Positions 15,257 to 22,774 of a stretch of 24,785 bases of DNA are shown here, one piece after another. The position numbers and the translations under genes were made by a program. The DNA is from Chloroflexota bacterium (lineage in GTDB: Bacteria > Chloroflexota > Anaerolineae > B4-G1): contig JAAEPW010001348.1 of assembly GCA_024232355.1 (NCBI GenBank), positions 1-24,785 on the forward strand, in the 5' to 3' direction. How positions within the stretch are numbered: the stretch's first letter is position 1; every line of letters begins with the position of its first letter. Under the pieces are notes generated by a model. It was not told the DNA's origin and ran no database searches. It saw nothing but the letters and a program-made list of their open reading frames with translations.

Positions 15257-16462
15257 CTAGTCGTTTTCTCGCTCTAGCAGTTGCAGCCGCACCAAGGACA
15301 GGGCAGTGTCGGCGACCCACTCTCGCACGCGGGTGTGATTGCCGTTGGAACTGAGCCGACGACTGGTTTCCTGCTCTTGCACGTTCACCGCTACATGCAC
15401 CACGCCATAGGGCCGTTGAGGCGTGCTATCCTCTGGGATGATGATCGGCCCCACGCCTACACCGACGTCGGCGATGGTGGCCTGGCGAGCGGCCAGAACT
15501 TGTGCGAGCGCAGCCCCTTCGTCGTCCGATGCCGGGTTCATTACGTCTGGCACGCTGCTGTCCCGAAACCAACGAGAGAATCCCTCCGGCTCGGTCAGCC
15601 GGGCAGCCACCAGCCCACTGGTGCCGACTTCTGCTGTGGCGATGGTCAATCCGCGCTCGACCAGCAAATCGGCAACCACTTGTGGCAGGTCTCGCTCGTC
15701 ATCACTGATGACGTGCTGGCCTAACTCGGCTCGGAGGGCGGCCATGTCGGCCTCGACTAATGCACTGGTTTCCTCAGATGTGCTTCCGGCGGCAACTATT
15801 TCGATGGTAATGGTGCCTCGGTGGGGTAAAAGCCCCAGAAGGGGGTTGCGGTCCCGGCCCATCATCGGCCGAATTAGTTCGTTAATCTTGGATTCGCCCA
15901 GTCCATAGACTTTGAGCGCCGCCCGCTGAACGTGCCGACCATCTCCCACCAGCTTTTGCAACCGGGGCAGGATGAATTGCTCCAACATGCCCTCCATCTC
16001 GTAGGGAATGCCGGGAGTGACAAAGACGTGCTTGCCGTCCACGGGCAGGTAGAACCCGGCGGCGGTGCCCCAGTCGTTGTAGATGATGTGGCTGCCTGCG
16101 GGCACCTGGGCCTGGATGCGATTGGTTTCTGGCATCGCGCGACCGTAACGGGCGAATCGTTCCTGGATGCGGACCACTGCCTCGGCGTCTTCTACCAATT
16201 CCAGGCCAAAGTGGGTGGCGACGACCTGGCGGGTGATGTCGTCCTCAGTGGGGCCCAAACCGCCGGTGATGACAATCACGTCGGCCATACGCCGCGCGAT
16301 GTGCAATGCGGTGTGAATGATCTCGAAATCATCGCCCACGCTGAGGTGCAGAACGACCTCGGCGGGCAGGAGCGACAATCGTTGGGAGATGGTTTGGGAG
16401 TTGGTGTCCAGGCGATAGCCGCAGGTGAGTTCGTCGCCGATGGTGAGGATGGCTGCTTTCAA
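15257..16462 (-). CDS. cinA: CinA-family protein with degenerate C-terminal deamidase domain
   Basis: This 401-residue protein has an N-terminal MoCF/COG1058 domain (AILTIGDELTCGYRLDTNSQ, TGGLGPTEDDITRQVVA, FVTPGIPYEMEGML), linked in the family to ADP-ribose pyrophosphatase activity in pyridine-nucleotide recycling. The C-terminal CinA/PncC domain is present but altered: the usual A-E-S-C-T-G-G reads AEVGTSG near residue 277, and the following T-Y-S-N-E-x-K region is replaced by WFRDSSVPDVMNP. NMN deamidase activity is therefore doubtful. The start is a TTG at 16462 with GGGAGG upstream, overlapping the stop of the previous gene by four bases (TTGA). An extension to 16660 lies inside that gene in another frame and is rejected. 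Confidence 0.85.
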   Translation of the reverse strand: MKAAILTIGDELTCGYRLDTNSQTISQRLSLLPAEVVLHLSVGDDFEIIHTALHIARRMADVIVITGGLGPTEDDITRQVVATHFGLELVEDAEAVVRIQERFARYGRAMPETNRIQAQVPAGSHIIYNDWGTAAGFYLPVDGKHVFVTPGIPYEMEGMLEQFILPRLQKLVGDGRHVQRAALKVYGLGESKINELIRPMMGRDRNPLLGLLPHRGTITIEIVAAGSTSEETSALVEADMAALRAELGQHVISDDERDLPQVVADLLVERGLTIATAEVGTSGLVAARLTEPEGFSRWFRDSSVPDVMNPASDDEGAALAQVLAARQATIADVGVGVGPIIIPEDSTPQRPYGVVHVAVNVQEQETSRRLSSNGNHTRVREWVADTALSLVRLQLLEREND

Positions 16463-17784
16463 TTCACCGCCTCCCGCGCCACGCGCCGTCCCATCTCGAC
16501 TGCGTAATTGGTCCCTCGATCCCAAGGATAGACTTGGCTCATGTTTGCCATCCACAGACCGGGGATGGGTGTCTTGAGCGGGGGGATGTTGCGCGAGTGA
16601 TCGAGGGGCGGAACCGGCTGAGCGTACTTTTCGGTAAACATCCAACTGGCGCGCACCCAATTGGGCTCAAAGTCGGGATTGATCTTGGTTAGGCCGGGTA
16701 AATAGGTCTCTAGCAACTGCTCTTTGTCGTAATCAAAGTACGGGTGGTCGGGTGGTAAATAGTCGCCACAGTAGACCAAGTGATCGCCGCCGTAATGCTC
16801 TCGGCTGATATAGTTGGTATGTTCGACCAGTCCCATAAAGGGGATATTCTTTCCCTTGGGCAGATTGATCCAGTATTGGCCGTCGGTCAGGCGGTGTTTG
16901 AGTGCCAGGACGAGCACCACTGCGCCCATAGATTTGAGGTTGTCGAGACTGGCGGCATAGTCGGAGGGAAAATCGGGCGTGCGCTCGCGCAGCATGCGGG
17001 GGGAGCAGGTGGCGATGACACGGTCGTGCGCCACATCGCCGGTTCCCAATTCTAGGCATATGTGCTCGTCTGTAGGGCGGACGCAGCGCACGTGGTTGTT
17101 CAGGCGTACCACGCCACCTTGGGCTTGTACTTGCTCAACCAGCAGGTCCACAAAGCCTTGAAAGCCGCCGGAAAAGTAACCCAGAGCGGCGGTGCGTTTG
17201 TGCAGTCTGGCCCACATCCATGCCATGTTCACATCCCGATAGTGCGCTTCACCAAACTTGCTGATGAGCAGCGGCTTCCACATCACATCGTAGACCCGCT
17301 CACCGACCTTTTGGCGCATCCACTCATCTGCCGTGATGCTCTCCAACGCATGCCAGTTCCTGGTCAAGACCAGGTAGATGCCCATCAGCCCGGCTCTCAG
17401 ACGACCTATCAGTGACAAGGGCGTAAACTGGAGCACGCGGATGGCACGGTGGAGTGCAGATATGGGGATAAACTTGAGCAGGGGGACGGGGCTGTCCATT
17501 GGGTATAGCTTGCCCTGGTAGTAGATGGATGTGGTGGGGCGGGGGAAAAAGAGCCGGTCGCGCGCTCCGAGTTCTTCGATCAAACTGATAACGTCGTCGT
17601 CGGAGGCGAACCAGTGATGGTAAAAGCGATCCAGGTGCCATTCCCACCGCGCATCGTGAAAACCCGCCGCGAGACCACCGGCGTAGGGTCGCGCCTCGTA
17701 CACGGTAACATCGTGGCCTTGTTTCGTCAGATCATAAGCGGCTGTGAGACCGGTAATTCCTGCGCCGATAATTCCAATATCCAT
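16459..17784 (-). CDS. FAD-dependent oxidoreductase (HemY/amine-oxidase-like)
   Basis: This 441-residue flavoprotein has an N-terminal dinucleotide-binding motif, IGIIGAGITGLTAAYDLTKQG, continuing to an acidic residue in VYEARPYAGGLAAGF. Near the C-terminus the second FAD contact region reads PIPGLWMANMSQVYPWDRGT, followed by NYAVEMGRRVA. It belongs to the protoporphyrinogen-oxidase/phytoene-desaturase/UDP-galactopyranose-mutase-like group (COG1232). The exact substrate cannot be told; no heme or carotenoid genes are nearby. GAGGTG lies 5 bases before the ATG. It overlaps cinA by four bases and starts 21 bp after the flippase-like gene, implying one transcript. A role in polyprenyl-lipid or glycan metabolism is possible but speculative. 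Confidence 0.85.
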   Translation of the reverse strand: MDIGIIGAGITGLTAAYDLTKQGHDVTVYEARPYAGGLAAGFHDARWEWHLDRFYHHWFASDDDVISLIEELGARDRLFFPRPTTSIYYQGKLYPMDSPVPLLKFIPISALHRAIRVLQFTPLSLIGRLRAGLMGIYLVLTRNWHALESITADEWMRQKVGERVYDVMWKPLLISKFGEAHYRDVNMAWMWARLHKRTAALGYFSGGFQGFVDLLVEQVQAQGGVVRLNNHVRCVRPTDEHICLELGTGDVAHDRVIATCSPRMLRERTPDFPSDYAASLDNLKSMGAVVLVLALKHRLTDGQYWINLPKGKNIPFMGLVEHTNYISREHYGGDHLVYCGDYLPPDHPYFDYDKEQLLETYLPGLTKINPDFEPNWVRASWMFTEKYAQPVPPLDHSRNIPPLKTPIPGLWMANMSQVYPWDRGTNYAVEMGRRVAREAVN

Positions 17785-17805
17785 ACGAACACCTCGAATT
17801 TCAAT

Positions 17806-18837
17806 TCATTCGTCCGGTTGTTTTGCCAACGTCTGGTTCAAATCGGCCTTTTTGAGACCGACGCGCCACATGAACCACAGCCCGGCCAGCGTTTCTGTAG
17901 ACCACAGCACGACGTGCAGCAGGGTCTGGTAGCTGACGGCTGTGTCTTTGACGACGCCCACCTGGGTCAACACCAGGATGGCTGCCGCGTCGAACGTGCC
18001 CACGTTACCCGGGCCAGAGGGCAGCGCCGTGCTCAGGTTGGCTATGCTGCTCATCAAAAGGAGTTGGTACAGATTCACGTCAAAGCCGAACGAGTTCATC
18101 AACAGGCGATAGCTAAATGTTTCCGCCGCCCACACGGTGATGGAAAAGAGCAGCACCAGGGTGAGCGTCAGGGTAGATTTGATGGAGGCAAAACCATTGA
18201 TAAAGCGTTTGCTGACATCAAGCAGCCGCGGACGGAGTCTTTGAGGGAAGAGGTGTACGATGAACCACTCGGCCAGGCGCTGGATGGGGGCAGGCCACAG
18301 CACCATCGCATAGATCAGCGCCAGCGCAGCACCGAAAACTGCCAGCGCCATCCACACGACGTAGCGCGCGTAATCGGGGATGCCGCCGATGAGGATCGCC
18401 GAGATGAGGAACAAAATCATCGTCAATCCGTCAAAGGTGCGCTCGACCAGAATGGATGCCAGTCCCGCGGCGGCGGGAACGTCGTTGCGCTGTCGCAACA
18501 ACAATACTCGGACGATCTCGCCAGTGCGAAAGGGGTAGATGTTGTTCGCGCCTCGTCCCATAGCCATCGTGGGTATCAGTTCGCGCATCGGGACGCGCCG
18601 TTCGGCGGAGAGGAGGGCCTGCCATCGAGCCGTACGAGCTACCAGTGCGAAAAGATACAAGGCCACCGCTGGTATGATCCAGAGATAGTGAGCTTGTTTG
18701 AAGGCTATCCAGACTTGGCCTGGTTGCAGGTCTTGGACGGCGATGTATAAAAACACGCCGCTCACGATCAGGCCAATGATGGCACTGCTGTGTTTGCGCC
18801 AGTCGATGCGGCGTACCTGTTCTGTTTCAGTTTTCAC
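17806..18837 (-). CDS. Lysylphosphatidylglycerol synthase TM-region / flippase-like membrane protein
   Basis: This 343-residue protein has about eight membrane helices and belongs to the LPG_synthase_TM (UPF0104, AglD-like) family. Typical motifs are RTARWQALL, a GRGANNIYPFRTGEIVRVLL segment with the family's N-x-x-x-P-x-R-x-G-E core, and LSTALPSGPGNVGTFDAA with the conserved P-x-x-P/G-G-x-G motif. No C-terminal lysyl-transferase domain is present, so it is the stand-alone transport or flippase-like form, not full MprF. It precedes the FAD oxidoreductase and cinA on the same strand. The substrate is unknown; in other organisms family members are linked to lipid or polyprenyl-sugar translocation. 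Confidence 0.85.
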   Translation of the reverse strand: MKTETEQVRRIDWRKHSSAIIGLIVSGVFLYIAVQDLQPGQVWIAFKQAHYLWIIPAVALYLFALVARTARWQALLSAERRVPMRELIPTMAMGRGANNIYPFRTGEIVRVLLLRQRNDVPAAAGLASILVERTFDGLTMILFLISAILIGGIPDYARYVVWMALAVFGAALALIYAMVLWPAPIQRLAEWFIVHLFPQRLRPRLLDVSKRFINGFASIKSTLTLTLVLLFSITVWAAETFSYRLLMNSFGFDVNLYQLLLMSSIANLSTALPSGPGNVGTFDAAAILVLTQVGVVKDTAVSYQTLLHVVLWSTETLAGLWFMWRVGLKKADLNQTLAKQPDE

Positions 18838-18945
18838 TTGTATTTTGCCTGTCGCTGCTCCCTAGTTATTCGCAATCAGGGCAGCGGTCTCTTTATATAT
18901 ACACGATGTGGGCGGTTGATGTGAGAATTGTTCGTCAACCGCCCG
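18838..18945. other. Intergenic spacer with two hairpins between rlmB and the flippase-like gene
   Basis: A perfect 10-bp inverted repeat (GGGCGGTTGA 18910-18919, TCAACCGCCC 18935-18944) begins one base after the rlmB stop and probably ends the yacL-cysS-rlmB transcript, although no U-run follows. A second imperfect hairpin (CGCTG..CCCT with AGGG..CAGCG, about 18852-18887) lies upstream of the flippase-like gene. TATATA-rich DNA around 18894-18901 may hold its -10 box; no good -35 was found. Confidence 0.45.
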
Positions 18946-19719
18946 TTATCCTTTCTCTGCGTTCCGTTGCCGGAGCGCTTCGTAGAGCACCACCGACCCA
19001 GCCACCGATGCGTTGAGAGAAGTCACTTGGCCGTGCATGGGTAGTTGAAGCATAAAATCGCACCGCTCGCGCACCAGCCGCCGCAACCCTTCCCCTTCAC
19101 TGCCCACGACGATTGCCAGCGAGCCGTTCAGGTCGGCTTGGTCGTATCGTTGCGCGCCAGGCACAGCTTCCAGTCCTGCGACCCACACATCCCGTTCTTT
19201 GAGCGTTTCGATGGCATTGACCATATTGGTCACCTGGGCGATCCCGAGATGCTCTACCGCCCCGGATGAAGCGTGAACTACTGCCGGTGTGATACCCACC
19301 GCCCGGCGTCGTTGGATCACAACCCCATGTATACCCACAGCTTCAGCCGTGCGCAGTAGGCTTCCCACGTTTTGGGGGTCTTGTAATTGGTCCAGCAACA
19401 GGGTAAACGAGGGGGCGGCGCGGGATTGGGCTGCGACCAGAATATCGTCGAGTGCGACGTAGGGGTATTCACCGGTCTCTAACGCCACGCCTTGATGATG
19501 AACGTTGCCGATTTGATCCAGATTGCGCCGTTCGGTGCGATCTACTTTTGCCCCAGCTTGCTCGGCTAGAGAAACGATCTGGCCGATGACGGCCGTTTGT
19601 CGGACGCCTTCGGCCAGCATCAATTTATGCGGTTTGCGCCGTCCGGCTCGTAGTGATTCGTGAACCGCGTGCCGGCCATAGAGCACGTCTCGCCGACTAC
19701 GCTCAGGGCGTGCGCTCAT
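18946..19719 (-). CDS. rlmB: 23S rRNA 2'-O-ribose methyltransferase, SpoU/TrmH family
   Basis: This 257-residue SPOUT methyltransferase modifies rRNA (RlmB type, G2251 in E. coli numbering). The N-terminal substrate-binding domain starts DVLYGRHAVHESLRAG. The three SpoU motifs are LLLDQLQDPQNVGSLLRTAE, AIVVGSEGEGLRRLV and LQLPMHGQVTSLNASVAGSV, including the conserved Asn, Glu and Asn positions. The ATG at 19719 overlaps the cysS TGA by four bases (ATGA), showing translational coupling. Upstream in-frame starts would lie within cysS. The cysS-rlmB pairing is conserved in many Gram-positive bacteria. A trmH-like tRNA target cannot be strictly excluded. Confidence 0.93.
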   Translation of the reverse strand: MSARPERSRRDVLYGRHAVHESLRAGRRKPHKLMLAEGVRQTAVIGQIVSLAEQAGAKVDRTERRNLDQIGNVHHQGVALETGEYPYVALDDILVAAQSRAAPSFTLLLDQLQDPQNVGSLLRTAEAVGIHGVVIQRRRAVGITPAVVHASSGAVEHLGIAQVTNMVNAIETLKERDVWVAGLEAVPGAQRYDQADLNGSLAIVVGSEGEGLRRLVRERCDFMLQLPMHGQVTSLNASVAGSVVLYEALRQRNAEKG

Positions 19720-21182
19720 CCTCTGGGTTCTACCCTCCATGTTGAGCCTTCGGCCTGATCGTCTACGGCGATGCCCAGTTCTGTCAACCGGCGGCGCAGC
19801 GCGTCTGACCACGCCCATTCCTTGGCCTCACGGTATCGTTGACGAATGTCCAAGATAATGTCCATCAACCCGTTGACCAACTCGCCGCCAGTGTCCTGGG
19901 TTAGATCGTTGGGAATGATACCCAGCACCTTGCCGCCCAGGTCGCGGTAGAGACTGTCTATCGCAGCCAGTGTGCCTCGGCCCAATGGTTCTCTCGCTGC
20001 CAGCAGTGCGTTTACTTCCTTGTTGAAATCAAACATGGCGGCAATCGCCTGCGGCGTGTTAAAGTCATCACTCATTGCGGCGTTGAACGCATCACGATGG
20101 GGGTCCAGTTCGGTGATGTAGGAAAGATCCGCTGTGCCTGATGGCATTGCGTTCTCCATCCGCCTTCGTAACTCTCGTACGGTGTTGTGCAGCCGCTCGA
20201 TCCCTCGCTCTGCGGCCAATATCGCATCGCGGCTAAAATCGACCCGGCTTCGGTAGTGGCTCGAGAGGACAAAAAGACGGAGCGCCTCTGGTTTGTATAT
20301 TTTGATCGCATCTTTGATCGTGAGAAAGTTGCCCAAGCTCTTACTCATCTTGACCCCGTTGACGGTCAGAGAGCCTGCCAGCGTCCAGTAGCGGGAAAAA
20401 GTCTTGCCAGTGGCAGCTTCTGATTGAGCAATTTCACATTCGTTGTGCGGAAAGATATTGTCCAGCCCACCGCCGTGAATGTCAAAAGTCTCTCCCAGGT
20501 ACTTGGTCGCCATCGCCGTGCATTCGATGTGCCAGCCTGGGTAGCCCCAACTCCACGGGGAGAGCCAACGCAGGATGTGCTCTGGCTCGGCATGTTTCCA
20601 CAACGCGAAATCGGCCGGATGTTGCTTTTCTGCCCGCACTGCTACGCGCGCCCCGGCCTCTTGTTCCTCAACCTTGTGTCCAGAAAGCTTGCCGTACTCG
20701 TCGAGACTTTTTACTGAAAAATAAACGTCTCCTGTGACTGTCTCGTAAGCGTGTCCTTTTTCCAAGAGTATTTTGATGATCTCGATTTGTTCGGGGATGT
20801 GAGCGCTGGCGCGCGGTGAGATGTTGGGGCGGACTACGCCTAGGATGTCCATATCCTCAAAATAGGAACGGGTATAGGTCTCGACAAGCTCCATCGGCTC
20901 GATTCGTTCCCGCCGCGATCCTTTCATAATGCGATCCTCACCAGTGTCCAAGATATGTCCCACGTCGGTGATGTTTTGAACGTAGCGGACTTTGTAACCG
21001 AGATAACGCAGATAGCGCACGATGACGTCCATTGCAACGTACGTCTTGGCGTGTCCGATGTGGGCGTGGTCATATACTGTTGGGCCACAGACATACATTC
21101 CCACTCGTCCCCTTTCCAATGGTTTAAAGGATTCTTTTTTGCGGGTTAAATAGTTGTAAATCTGCAAATTTGTTTTTATCAT
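19716..21182 (-). CDS. cysS: Cysteinyl-tRNA synthetase
   Basis: This 488-residue class I synthetase charges tRNA-Cys. MYVCGPTVYDHAHIGHAKTY contains the zinc-ligand Cys and the HIGH motif. GYPGWHIECTAMA and IFPHNECEIAQSEAATG provide further zinc ligands, and VKMSKSLGN is the KMSKS loop. The C-terminal helical part from about residue 340 is the DALR anticodon-binding region. The ATG at 21182 is preceded by GGGAGA with suitable spacing; 11 extra upstream residues are possible but lack an SD. A small hairpin (CGTTGTT/AACAACG, 21200-21217) sits just before the ribosome-binding site. It lies downstream of the PIN/TRAM gene and overlaps rlmB. Confidence 0.97.
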   Translation of the reverse strand: MIKTNLQIYNYLTRKKESFKPLERGRVGMYVCGPTVYDHAHIGHAKTYVAMDVIVRYLRYLGYKVRYVQNITDVGHILDTGEDRIMKGSRRERIEPMELVETYTRSYFEDMDILGVVRPNISPRASAHIPEQIEIIKILLEKGHAYETVTGDVYFSVKSLDEYGKLSGHKVEEQEAGARVAVRAEKQHPADFALWKHAEPEHILRWLSPWSWGYPGWHIECTAMATKYLGETFDIHGGGLDNIFPHNECEIAQSEAATGKTFSRYWTLAGSLTVNGVKMSKSLGNFLTIKDAIKIYKPEALRLFVLSSHYRSRVDFSRDAILAAERGIERLHNTVRELRRRMENAMPSGTADLSYITELDPHRDAFNAAMSDDFNTPQAIAAMFDFNKEVNALLAAREPLGRGTLAAIDSLYRDLGGKVLGIIPNDLTQDTGGELVNGLMDIILDIRQRYREAKEWAWSDALRRRLTELGIAVDDQAEGSTWRVEPRG

Positions 21183-21199
21183 GATATTTCTCCCTTGGG

Positions 21200-21217
21200 C
21201 GTTGTTCAAAAACAACG
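21200..21217 (-). promoter_or_regulatory. Small hairpin upstream of the cysS ribosome-binding site
   Basis: Seven-base arms (CGTTGTT and AACAACG) with a four-base loop lie about 5 bases upstream of the cysS SD. It could affect mRNA stability or initiation between yacL and cysS. There is no sign of a T-box here. Confidence 0.35.
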
Positions 21218-21269
21218 TTATGCTTTTTAGTGATATCGCTTGGAAAAAAAGTTATTTTTGAACGATTCC

Positions 21270-22328
21270 CTAGCCCTGTTTTGCTAATCGAGCAAATAGC
21301 ATACGACCAGCTGCTGTTTGTAGCACTTTGGTCACAATGACTTGGGTTTGCCTGTCAATGTACAATTCTCCGTCTTCTACAACGACCATCGTGCCATCAT
21401 CTAGGTAGCCAACTCCCTGGCCAATTTCCTTTCCTTCCTGAACAACCTTGATGGCGAGCGATTCACCAGGAAGGATGAGAGCTTTGACAGCGTTGGCCAA
21501 CTCGTTGATATTGAGCACTCTTACGCCCTGTAGCTCGGCCACGCGATTGAGATTGTAATCGTTGGTGACGATGGCGCAATGCAGTTGTTTAGCCAGCAGC
21601 ACCAATTTGTCGTCAACCTCTCGCACGCCTTCAATGTCCCTATCAGTGATACGCACTGGCGTGATCGATTCATCTTGAAGCCGACGCAGCATATCCAACC
21701 CCCGTCGCCCTCGATTACGGCGCAAGGTGTCGGAAGAGTCCGCGACGTGCTGGAGTTCGTTGAGCACAAAGCGTGGAACCAACATTTCGCCTTCGATGAA
21801 ACCGGTCTGACTGATGTCGGCGATACGACCATCAATGATCACACTGGTGTCCAGCAACACAGGGCTTTGTCCTCTGGCTTGCTCACCGTCTTGCTGCTCA
21901 CTTCGTATGGGCAACTGCCCGCGAACGATGGTGAATATATCGTGTTGACGCGTTAGCATCACCAAGCTGCCCAAATAGCCAAAGAGTACGGCGGCAACAA
22001 AGGGCAAAAACTGGCTGTAGGGTGGCGGCAGCATTGAGAGTGGGAATGAAATCAAACCAGCAATGATGAGGCCAACCACCAGTCCCAGCACAGCCGATAA
22101 AAGCTGCTGCGCTGGGGCTTGACGGATGCGTTTACGTAGAGACATAAAAGGGCGCACGGTCACATAAGGGGTCAGAACTAGACCAATCAGTGCGCCGACG
22201 AGCAAAAAGATCGATGCATATTGGGTCGGCGAGCTTTCTGCTATGTCTGCTACATAGATACCCAAAAAGACTCCTCCAATAGCCAGTAGAATCATGCCTA
22301 CGATACGAGAGATAAATTCTGCGCTCAT
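21270..22328 (-). CDS. yacL: PIN/TRAM-domain membrane protein (YacL-like)
   Basis: This 352-residue protein has four N-terminal membrane helices (about residues 7-125). A cytoplasmic PIN nuclease-like domain follows, with the acidic residues in LLDTSVIIDGRIADI, PRFVLNELQHVADSSD and AIVTNDYNLNRVAEL. The C-terminal TRAM domain starts around LPGESLAIKVVQEGKEIGQG. The architecture is that of B. subtilis YacL, a putative RNA-binding ribonuclease. AGGAGA lies at good spacing before the ATG. In B. subtilis yacL also lies upstream of cysS and rlmB; here ispD/ispF are missing from between them. It is preceded by a long leader with its own terminator. Confidence 0.92.
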   Translation of the reverse strand: MSAEFISRIVGMILLAIGGVFLGIYVADIAESSPTQYASIFLLVGALIGLVLTPYVTVRPFMSLRKRIRQAPAQQLLSAVLGLVVGLIIAGLISFPLSMLPPPYSQFLPFVAAVLFGYLGSLVMLTRQHDIFTIVRGQLPIRSEQQDGEQARGQSPVLLDTSVIIDGRIADISQTGFIEGEMLVPRFVLNELQHVADSSDTLRRNRGRRGLDMLRRLQDESITPVRITDRDIEGVREVDDKLVLLAKQLHCAIVTNDYNLNRVAELQGVRVLNINELANAVKALILPGESLAIKVVQEGKEIGQGVGYLDDGTMVVVEDGELYIDRQTQVIVTKVLQTAAGRMLFARLAKQG

Positions 22329-22550
22329 AATATTCTCCTAATAAGACTTTGCTCGCCAAATAACAAAAACAGGTGAGCACCCTAAAGGCCCTCACCTGCC
22401 AAAAGACACCCACAAACCAGCACCATAGATGTGCCCAAATATGGGATAATCTCGATATTAGCCAACTTTGCGATACGGAATAACTGGATAAAAAATAAGT
22501 ACGCAAATCAAGCTGTATGACAAATAATAGGGCCATCGATAAAATCAAGT
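22329..22550 (-). promoter_or_regulatory. Untranslated leader of yacL with putative attenuator
   Basis: A leader of about 220 nt is predicted between the promoter (22557-22585) and the yacL start. It contains a small hairpin (GCAC/GTGC in 22414-22435) and then an intrinsic terminator (22366-22398) only about 37 bases before the start codon. No known riboswitch class or T-box sequence was recognised. The layout implies transcription attenuation by an unknown signal. Confidence 0.5.
22364..22398 (-). terminator. Intrinsic terminator inside the yacL leader
   Basis: On the minus strand, CAGGTGAG (22398-22391) pairs with CTCACCTG (22377-22370), followed at once by TTTTTGTTATTT. The opposite strand has no U-run, so it acts toward yacL only. 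No gene upstream on the minus strand needs it, so it is best read as an attenuator. Confidence 0.75.
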
Positions 22551-22556
22551 ATCCGT

Positions 22557-22585
22557 ATCTTAGCACATTCGTCGTCAAAAGTCAA
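22557..22585 (-). promoter_or_regulatory. Promoter of yacL-cysS-rlmB
   Basis: Minus-strand -35 TTGACT (22585-22580) and -10 TAAGAT (22562-22557) are 17 bp apart, with TGC just before the -10 (extended -10 type). An 8-bp inverted repeat (22552-22559 with 22472-22479) overlaps the -10 and part of the leader. Confidence 0.7.
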
Positions 22586-22689
22586 AGGTCTGTTGACTGA
22601 TAAATCCTCACTAGAACCCTGATTGGAGATGAAGAGCATAGGTGGTCTGATATTCTGGCGCTGTTGCAGCTGCTGCGTACTGACGGATT

Positions 22690-22718
22690 TTGTCACAGAC
22701 CGACTTACGTGGTACACT
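22690..22718 (+). promoter_or_regulatory. Possible promoter of the 22775 membrane protein gene
   Basis: TTGTCA (22690-22695) and TACACT (22713-22718) are spaced by 17 bp, about 57 bases before the start codon. The -10 match is moderate. It diverges from the yacL promoter. Confidence 0.5.
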
Positions 22719-22774
22719 TGACCGCATCAAAAACTTGATCAATTCAACCTATTAACGACAATGAGGATCAGCAA

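Noticed and set aside
16463..16660. N-terminal extension of cinA by 66 residues
   Set aside because: It lies inside the FAD oxidoreductase gene; the TTG at 16462 has a good SD and begins exactly at the conserved domain.
17614..18750. Plus-strand 378-codon frame
   Set aside because: It is antisense to the flippase-like membrane gene, which has clear family motifs; no SD and biased composition (His/Gln/Arg-rich).
22132..22578. Minus-strand 148-codon frame upstream of and overlapping yacL
   Set aside because: Its TTG start coincides with the promoter, it overlaps yacL in another frame, and the protein has no recognisable pattern; the leader-RNA reading fits better.
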